From NCBI RefSeq assembly GCF_001942345.1, contig NZ_MKKI01000011.1, forward strand, positions 310,001-374,000: DNA of 64,000 nt, written 5' to 3'. Position numbers and translations under genes: made by a program. Of the stretch, positions 58,846 to 64,000 are shown one piece after another (position 1 is the first letter of the stretch; every line of letters begins with the position of its first letter). The notes beneath the pieces are model-generated. The model saw nothing but the letters and a program-made list of their open reading frames with translations, was not told the DNA's origin and did not search any database. The stretch is from Corynebacterium sp. CNJ-954 (GTDB lineage Bacteria > Actinomycetota > Actinomycetes > Mycobacteriales > Mycobacteriaceae).

Positions 58846-59790
58846 ATGACTGCCGCATATGGAACCGGAATTGCGACCCTGACACCTGACGACACCGTCC
58901 TCGACGTGTGGTACCCCGAGTTCGGTCTCGGGGAAGCACCGTCGGACCCGTCGGACTTCTCCCACCTGGAGGGTGAGGACGCCGACCGTGACGTCCGACG
59001 CACGGTGGTGACCACGGTCATCGAGGACCTGGACGCCGCGCCCGTCGACACCGCCGACGTCTATCTCCGCCTCCATCTGATCTCCGGTCGGAAGATCCGG
59101 CCCCACGGCTGCAACCTGGACGGCATCTTCGGCAAGTTGGCCAATGTCGTCTGGACCGACTTCGGCCCCTGCGCCGTCGAGGGGTTCGAGGCCACCCGTG
59201 CCCGCCTGAGCCGGCATGGCCGGGTCACGGTCCTCTCCGTCGACAAGTTCCCGCGCATGGTCGACTACGTCGTCCCCACCGGGGTCCGGATCGGTGACGC
59301 CGACCGGGTCCGTCTCGGCGCCCACCTCGCCGAAGGCACCACGGTGATGCACGAAGGCTTCGTGAACTTCAACGCAGGCACCCTGGGGTCCTCGATGGTC
59401 GAAGGACGCATCTCCGGCGGGGTCGTGGTCGGCGACGGCTCCGACGTCGGCGGCGGTGCCTCGATCATGGGCACCCTCTCCGGCGGTGGCAAAGCCGTGA
59501 TCTCCGTCGGTCGTCGCTGCCTGCTGGGGGCGAACTCCGGACTCGGGATCTCACTCGGCGACGACTGCGTCGTCGAGGCCGGCCTCTACGTCACCTTCGG
59601 GACCAAGGCAGTCGTCTCCGGCGCTGTCGCCGAGGCAGTCGGTGCCCCTGAAAGAAGCACCGTGAAGGCATCCGACCTTTCGGGCGTCTCCAATGTCCTG
59701 TTCCGTCGCAACTCCGTGTCCGGCGCCGTCGAGGCCGTCGCACGCACCACCGGTTCAGTGGAACTGAACGAAGACCTCCACAAGAACTGA
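58846..59790 (+). CDS. dapD: Tetrahydrodipicolinate N-succinyltransferase
   Basis: Adds succinyl-CoA to tetrahydrodipicolinate, opening the succinylase branch to diaminopimelate. 314 residues, actinobacterial type. The left-handed beta-helix is evident in the hexapeptide-like run [40 protein letters not shown] and [20 protein letters not shown]. The catalytic region MVEGRISGG is intact. dapE and dapC are both close by on the opposite strand. Confidence 0.95.
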   Translation: MTAAYGTGIATLTPDDTVLDVWYPEFGLGEAPSDPSDFSHLEGEDADRDVRRTVVTTVIEDLDAAPVDTADVYLRLHLISGRKIRPHGCNLDGIFGKLANVVWTDFGPCAVEGFEATRARLSRHGRVTVLSVDKFPRMVDYVVPTGVRIGDADRVRLGAHLAEGTTVMHEGFVNFNAGTLGSSMVEGRISGGVVVGDGSDVGGGASIMGTLSGGGKAVISVGRRCLLGANSGLGISLGDDCVVEAGLYVTFGTKAVVSGAVAEAVGAPERSTVKASDLSGVSNVLFRRNSVSGAVEAVARTTGSVELNEDLHKN

Positions 59791-59956
59791 CCGACGCCGG
59801 GGTTCCCCTCCCCTCCCCCGTCTCTCCTCTCCCCTTCCCCTCTCCTCCTCGACACCTCCGTCGGAAAGATCTCCTCCCCATGGGACATCCAGCAGCCTCA
59901 CCTGCCCACCCGGCCCGCATCACACCTCCCGGCCCCCGCCCCACCGCCGCAGAGCG

Positions 59957-62605
59957 ATGACCCGCGCAGCACGGACCCTGCTCCGTCTGAGCGTCCGCGG
60001 TCTCCGGGCCCACCGTGCCCGGCTGGTACTGACAACACTGTCCGTGGTCCTCTCCACCTCTTTCCTCACGGGAACGGCCCTGCTGTCAGGGATCCTCGGT
60101 GATTCCGTCAGCCGACTCACCACCTCGGACTACAGCAACGCCGATATCATCGTCCGCCCCGCCGACGGCCACCGTGAACTCCCGGAGAACGTGGAACGTC
60201 GGATTCTCGACAACCCGCAGGTCGACCGCGTCACCGTCGACGACCGACGTAGCGTCGTCCTCACCCGGGCGCCGGACGCGGACGGCACCACGGTGGACAC
60301 CGGCGGCCTCCCGGTGCGCCCGACACCCTGGTACGGCCCGGAGCGCTCACTCGATCCCCGGGAACACCTCGTCGCAGGTTCACCCCCCGGTCCCGGCGAG
60401 GTGGTCGTCACCACCGCCGCTGCCGACGCCACAGGTCTGGCGATAGGTGACAGGATCTCCGTCACCGGACCAGTCGGCGATTTTCCGCTCAGCATCAGCG
60501 GGATGTCCCGCAGCAGCGACGACGCAGGAGACTTCGCCCTGGCGATGGGTGAACGGACCTACCGTGACAACGTCGCCCCCACCGGACTCCCGGGACTGGC
60601 CCTACGGGTCGCGCCTGGTGCGGAGCCCGCAACCGTGGCCACGGCCCTGACCGCCGACCTTGCCGACCTTGCCGACCCCGCCGACCCCGCCGCTGACGGG
60701 GCTTCCGACGCGACGGTACCGTCCGTCCGCACCGCGGCGGAGGTGGAACGATCCGACTCGACCATGCTGGACACAGGCCTCGGGTACCTGCGCTACATAC
60801 TCGGCGCTTTCGGAACCATCGCACTGGTCGTCGGGATGTTCATCATCGCCAACACCTTCGCGATGACTGTGGGGCAACGCATGCGGGACTTCGCACTCAT
60901 CCGGGCACTGGGAATGTCCGGACGCCAGGTGTCCGCCTCGGTGTTGTGCGAGGCGGTGGCGGTCGGAATCCTCGGCTCCACGTCGGGAGTGCTTCTCGGC
61001 GCCGGGCTGGTCGCTGCCGCAACACGACTTGTCACCATGTCCGGTCCCCTTGCACCGGACATCCCCACCGACGACGTGGTGCTCATGGCGACGGCGATCG
61101 TACTTCCCTGGGTAGTCGGAACGTTCGCCACTGTCCTCGCGGCATGGGGGCCTGCGCGCCGGGCCGCGTCCATTCCCCCACTGGCGGTCGCCCGGACTGA
61201 TCTCGCGGCCTCCCCAGCCTCATCGTGGCCGGCGCGGACGCTGACAGGTGCTCTCGTCTGTGTCACCGGAGCCGTGGCCGCCGGTATGGCCGTGGAGGCA
61301 GGCCTCGGTTCAGGCACCCGGACAAGGGTGGTCATCTGCGGGGCAGGAATCCTCGTGACGCTCACAGGGGTCTATCTCCTGTCCCCCTCACTTGCCCGGC
61401 GTGCACTGCCACATCTCGGTCGGTTGCTGGTGCTCCCCCTGGGCAGACCGTTCCGGGTGGCAGGTACGGTGGCTGTACGCACCACCCGGCAGTCCCCCCG
61501 CCGGACCGCGGGAACCGCCTTCGCTGTCACTCTGGCAATGTGTCTGGTCACGGTGACCGGGATGACGGGTGCGTCCACGGTGGCGTCGCTGCGGCAGACG
61601 GTCGACACGGAAGTCTCCGCCGACCTGGTGGTCGCAGCGCCCGGGGGTGCCGTTGAGGTCCCTGTCCCCGGTTCCACCGTCGACGAGGTGCGCGACGCCC
61701 CGGGCGTCGGCGCCGCGTTCCCGCTGGGAAAGGGGGTCGCCCTACTCGGTGACAGCCCCGAACCCGGTTTCCCGCTGGTGACTGTGAGCAACGGGGATCC
61801 GTCAGCGGTCCTGGATATCGGCGAACAGCACGGTGACCTGGAGATCGGTACCCGCGACGGTGTCACGATGTCGGCGTCCTATGCAGCCGCGCACGGATGG
61901 AGCATCGGAGACCGTGTCCCGGTACGGGCACAGGGGCAGGCACGCGCCGTCGAGCTCGAGCTGACCGGAACCTATGGGACGTCCCGGATTCTCGGCGACG
62001 TCGTCATCGGCGCGAGTGCATTCTGGCGGATCGCACCAGGGGCCCAGGGAGGCACCGGGCATCGTGTGATAGCTGTACTGGTCACCGGCAACGGCTCCGT
62101 CTCACAGGACACCCTGTCCACCCGGCTCGCCGGCGTCCTCGGCGACACGGCGGCAGTGACCGTCCAGACACCGGCCGAGTTCGCCGGCGAACAGTCAGTA
62201 CTGGTCGAACGCATGATCCTCGCCGTCTACGCCCTGCTCGCACTGGCCGTGGTTGTCGCGGTGATAGGGGTCGTGAACACCCTTGCGTTGTCGGTGGTGG
62301 AACGCCGCCGCGAGATAGGGATGCTCAGGGCGGTGGGGATGAGCCGCGGGCAGGTGCGCCGCATGGTCGTCGTGGAAGCTCTGCAGACGACGGTCTACGG
62401 TGCTGTACTCGGTACCGGGGTGGGACTCGCCGCGGGGTGGGCGCTGCTCAGCATCCTGTCGGAAATCGGACTCTCCACCGTCGTGGCGCCGTGGCCGCTC
62501 GTCGGGTCAGTCCTGGCCGCGTCCGTGCCTCTGGGTGTCGTCGCGGCACTGGCCCCGGCTGCCCGGGCGGCACGGATCCCTCCCCTTGAAGCGGCCCAGC
62601 CGTAG
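59957..62605 (+). CDS. FtsX/MacB-type ABC transporter permease without adjacent ATPase
   Basis: 882 residues with two repeats of the FtsX-type permease module. Each has a first helix (about 20-42 and 505-525), an extracytoplasmic domain (45-265 and 530-745) and three helices with the family motifs: GMFIIANTFAMTVGQRMRDF with LIRALGMSGRQV near 300, and VVNTLALSVVERRREIGMLR with AVGMSRGQVRRMVVVEAL near 780. The usual cognate ATPase gene is not beside it; upstream lies only 166 bases after dapD. It probably pairs with an ATPase encoded elsewhere, for lipid or peptide export or envelope signalling. Confidence 0.87.
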   Translation: MTRAARTLLRLSVRGLRAHRARLVLTTLSVVLSTSFLTGTALLSGILGDSVSRLTTSDYSNADIIVRPADGHRELPENVERRILDNPQVDRVTVDDRRSVVLTRAPDADGTTVDTGGLPVRPTPWYGPERSLDPREHLVAGSPPGPGEVVVTTAAADATGLAIGDRISVTGPVGDFPLSISGMSRSSDDAGDFALAMGERTYRDNVAPTGLPGLALRVAPGAEPATVATALTADLADLADPADPAADGASDATVPSVRTAAEVERSDSTMLDTGLGYLRYILGAFGTIALVVGMFIIANTFAMTVGQRMRDFALIRALGMSGRQVSASVLCEAVAVGILGSTSGVLLGAGLVAAATRLVTMSGPLAPDIPTDDVVLMATAIVLPWVVGTFATVLAAWGPARRAASIPPLAVARTDLAASPASSWPARTLTGALVCVTGAVAAGMAVEAGLGSGTRTRVVICGAGILVTLTGVYLLSPSLARRALPHLGRLLVLPLGRPFRVAGTVAVRTTRQSPRRTAGTAFAVTLAMCLVTVTGMTGASTVASLRQTVDTEVSADLVVAAPGGAVEVPVPGSTVDEVRDAPGVGAAFPLGKGVALLGDSPEPGFPLVTVSNGDPSAVLDIGEQHGDLEIGTRDGVTMSASYAAAHGWSIGDRVPVRAQGQARAVELELTGTYGTSRILGDVVIGASAFWRIAPGAQGGTGHRVIAVLVTGNGSVSQDTLSTRLAGVLGDTAAVTVQTPAEFAGEQSVLVERMILAVYALLALAVVVAVIGVVNTLALSVVERRREIGMLRAVGMSRGQVRRMVVVEALQTTVYGAVLGTGVGLAAGWALLSILSEIGLSTVVAPWPLVGSVLAASVPLGVVAALAPAARAARIPPLEAAQP

Positions 62606-62625
62606 GAGACGGTGCCGGATGCGCT

Positions 62626-63756
62626 CTATTCAAGCCCCGCGGCGAGCCGTCGGGCGGCGGTGACGATCTGCATGTCTGTGGCAGTCAGTCCGATCCGTAC
62701 ATGCTCGGCACCGCCAGGACCGTAGAAGTCGCCGGGTGCCACCAGTATGCCGAGCCTCGCGAGTCGGTCCACGGTATCGCGACAGGGGCGTCCTTCCGTG
62801 GCCCACAGGTAGAGACCACCGTCAGAATCGTCGATACGCAGTCCCGCTGTCTCCACCGCAGCAGACAACAGTTCGCGGCGCTTACGGTAACGCTCCTTCT
62901 GCAGGATCTCCTGTCCGTCATCCTCCAGGGCCGCGACAGTGGCCGCCTGGACAGGACCGGGCATCATCAGACCCGCGTTCTTCCGGACGCTGAGCAGTTC
63001 GGCGATCAGCCCCCGGTCACCGACGAGGAACCCGGAACGGTACGACGCGAGGTTCGAGGTCTTGGAGAGCGAGTGAACCGCGATCAGGTTGGTGTGGTCG
63101 CCGTCGCTCACCCTCGGATCAAGGATCGACACCGGGGCGTCCTCCTCCGACCATCCGAGACCGAGGTAGCACTCGTCGGAGACGACGACGACGTCACGTT
63201 CCCTGGCGAACTCCACGATCTTACGGAGATGGTCGATCCCCAGCACCTTGCCGTGCGGGTTGGCCGGCGAATTGATGAAGACCAGCGTGGGCGTCTCCGG
63301 GCCGAGCTTGAGCAGTGAGTCGCTCCGGACAGCCCTCGCCCCGGCGAGACGGGCACCGACCTCGTAGGTCGGGTAGGCGAGTTCCGGGATCACCACCGTC
63401 TGTCCCGGCATCACGCCGAGCAGGAAAGGCAGCCATGCAATGGCTTCCTTCGTACCGACCACAGGCAGAACCGCGTCCTCACCGACGCCGGTGACACCGA
63501 ACCGTCGCGCCAGCGCCTCGACGATCGCCCGGCGGAGCTCCGGTGTGCCGACAGTCTGCGGGTAGCCGGGAGCAGCCGCGCTTTCCGCGAGTGCCAGCTG
63601 GATCGACGGGGCAACCTCGTCGACCGGGGTCCCGACCGAGAGGTCAACGAGCCCGTCCGGGTGAGAGGTCGCCACCTGTTTCGCACCGGACAGGGAGTCC
63701 CAGGGAAAGTCGGGGAGCTCGGAGGAGAGGGTACGGCGGGAACGGCTCGACATCAT
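62626..63756 (-). CDS. dapC: N-succinyldiaminopimelate aminotransferase
   Basis: PLP class I/II aminotransferase that gives N-succinyl-LL-diaminopimelate using glutamate. 376 residues. Family blocks: GYPQTVGTPELRRAIVEALA near 65, FINSPANPHGKVLGIDHLRK near 160, VVSDECYLGLGW with the Asp binding the PLP ring, and the PLP lysine in HSLSKTSNLASYRSGF near 230; the late arginine is in RIGLTATD. ATG codons at 63756 and 63753 both follow GAGGAAAA. It follows the ferredoxin gene, as in other corynebacteria. Confidence 0.93.
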   Translation of the reverse strand: MMSSRSRRTLSSELPDFPWDSLSGAKQVATSHPDGLVDLSVGTPVDEVAPSIQLALAESAAAPGYPQTVGTPELRRAIVEALARRFGVTGVGEDAVLPVVGTKEAIAWLPFLLGVMPGQTVVIPELAYPTYEVGARLAGARAVRSDSLLKLGPETPTLVFINSPANPHGKVLGIDHLRKIVEFARERDVVVVSDECYLGLGWSEEDAPVSILDPRVSDGDHTNLIAVHSLSKTSNLASYRSGFLVGDRGLIAELLSVRKNAGLMMPGPVQAATVAALEDDGQEILQKERYRKRRELLSAAVETAGLRIDDSDGGLYLWATEGRPCRDTVDRLARLGILVAPGDFYGPGGAEHVRIGLTATDMQIVTAARRLAAGLE

Positions 63757-63814
63757 TTTTCCTCAGGTTTCCTCAACAGTGGTGGTGGCGTCGGCGGAAC
63801 AGCGGTGGCGGGGA

Positions 63815-64000
63815 TCAGTCCTGGTTCTGCGGCGGGAGGTTCTTGATCCCCTCCACGTCGAAGTCCTGCGGGCCGAGCTTCGCAGCTCCACCCGGGTCCC
63901 CGAGGTCGTCGAAGAACGCGACGTTGAAGTCGATGTAGTCCTCCCACTCGTCAGGGAGGTCGTCTTCGTAGAAGATCGCCTCGACCGGGCAGACCGGCTC
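63815..64000 (-). CDS. fdxC: 7Fe-type ferredoxin (5' part outside window)
   Basis: The last 61 codons are visible: EPVCPVEAIFYEDDLPDEWE, then a helical, acidic tail ending KNLPPQNQD. CPVEAI is the end of the second cluster motif (CxxCxxCxxxCP) of bacterial 7Fe/8Fe ferredoxins, and the tail matches the longer mycobacterial/corynebacterial FdxA/FdxC form. The cluster-binding N-terminus lies beyond the window. Encoded directly before dapC. Confidence 0.88.
   Translation of the reverse strand, partial: EPVCPVEAIFYEDDLPDEWEDYIDFNVAFFDDLGDPGGAAKLGPQDFDVEGIKNLPPQNQD

Overview
The window is a high-GC actinobacterial chromosome segment, and gene content and order point to Corynebacterium. The clearest sign is an OdhA protein that fuses a succinyltransferase (E2-type) domain to the 2-oxoglutarate dehydrogenase E1. 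Other signs are the argS-lysA-hom-thrC-thrB...rho-prfA-prmC-sua5-wecA-atp block shared with mycobacteria, the sigE/anti-sigma/tatB/mrp block, and many leaderless genes. The high GC suggests the variabile/terpenotabidum/nuruki side of the genus; that placement is inference.

Layout. 1-5.9 kb: ATP synthase operon on the minus strand (atpI-B-E-F-H-A-G, atpG cut by the window edge). 5.9-11.8 kb: wecA, sua5, prmC, prfA and rho on the minus strand. 12.3-14.2 kb: an acyl-CoA ligase on the plus strand. 14.2-20.8 kb: argS-lysA-hom-thrC-thrB for lysine and threonine synthesis, with lysA frameshifted. 20.9 kb: tRNA-Arg(CCG) and a strong terminator. 21.0-29.3 kb: a tightly packed four-gene operon encoding a SNF2 helicase, a SWIM zinc-finger protein, an Mre11/SbcD-like phosphoesterase and a Rad50/SbcC-like ATPase. 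This is the best candidate here for an under-described DNA-processing or defence module. 29.4-33.5 kb: ProP-like and PutP-like transporters (both frameshifted) and a small secreted HNH nuclease. 33.5-40.3 kb: DEAD-box RNA helicase, amino acid permease, gluconeogenic-type GAPDH and two unknown proteins. 40.6-50.2 kb: odhA, a lipoprotein, a small membrane protein, a soluble MgtE-like protein, DUF1003 protein, mrp, tatB, anti-sigma factor and sigE. 50.4-52.6 kb: O-methyltransferase and a GH32-fold protein without catalytic residues. 52.6-57.3 kb: dapE operon with LOG-like, small membrane, M17-like and RlmA-like genes. 57.4-64 kb: amino acid permease, dapD, an orphan FtsX-type permease, dapC and the end of a ferredoxin gene.

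How the genes fit together. dapC, dapD, dapE and lysA supply diaminopimelate and lysine; hom, thrC and thrB make threonine from the same aspartate branch. wecA, sua5, prmC, prfA, rho and the ATP synthase are core functions. sigE and its anti-sigma factor form an envelope-stress module beside tatB.

Two patterns recur. First, five genes (lysA, proP-like, putP-like, LOG-like, M17-like) are each broken by loss of exactly one G:C pair in a short G or C run; sequencing error is the simplest explanation, recent strain-specific decay the alternative. Second, at least ten genes have a TANNNT -10 box ending 7-8 bases before the start codon, the layout expected of leaderless transcripts. No insertion sequence, prophage, CRISPR array or rRNA gene was seen.
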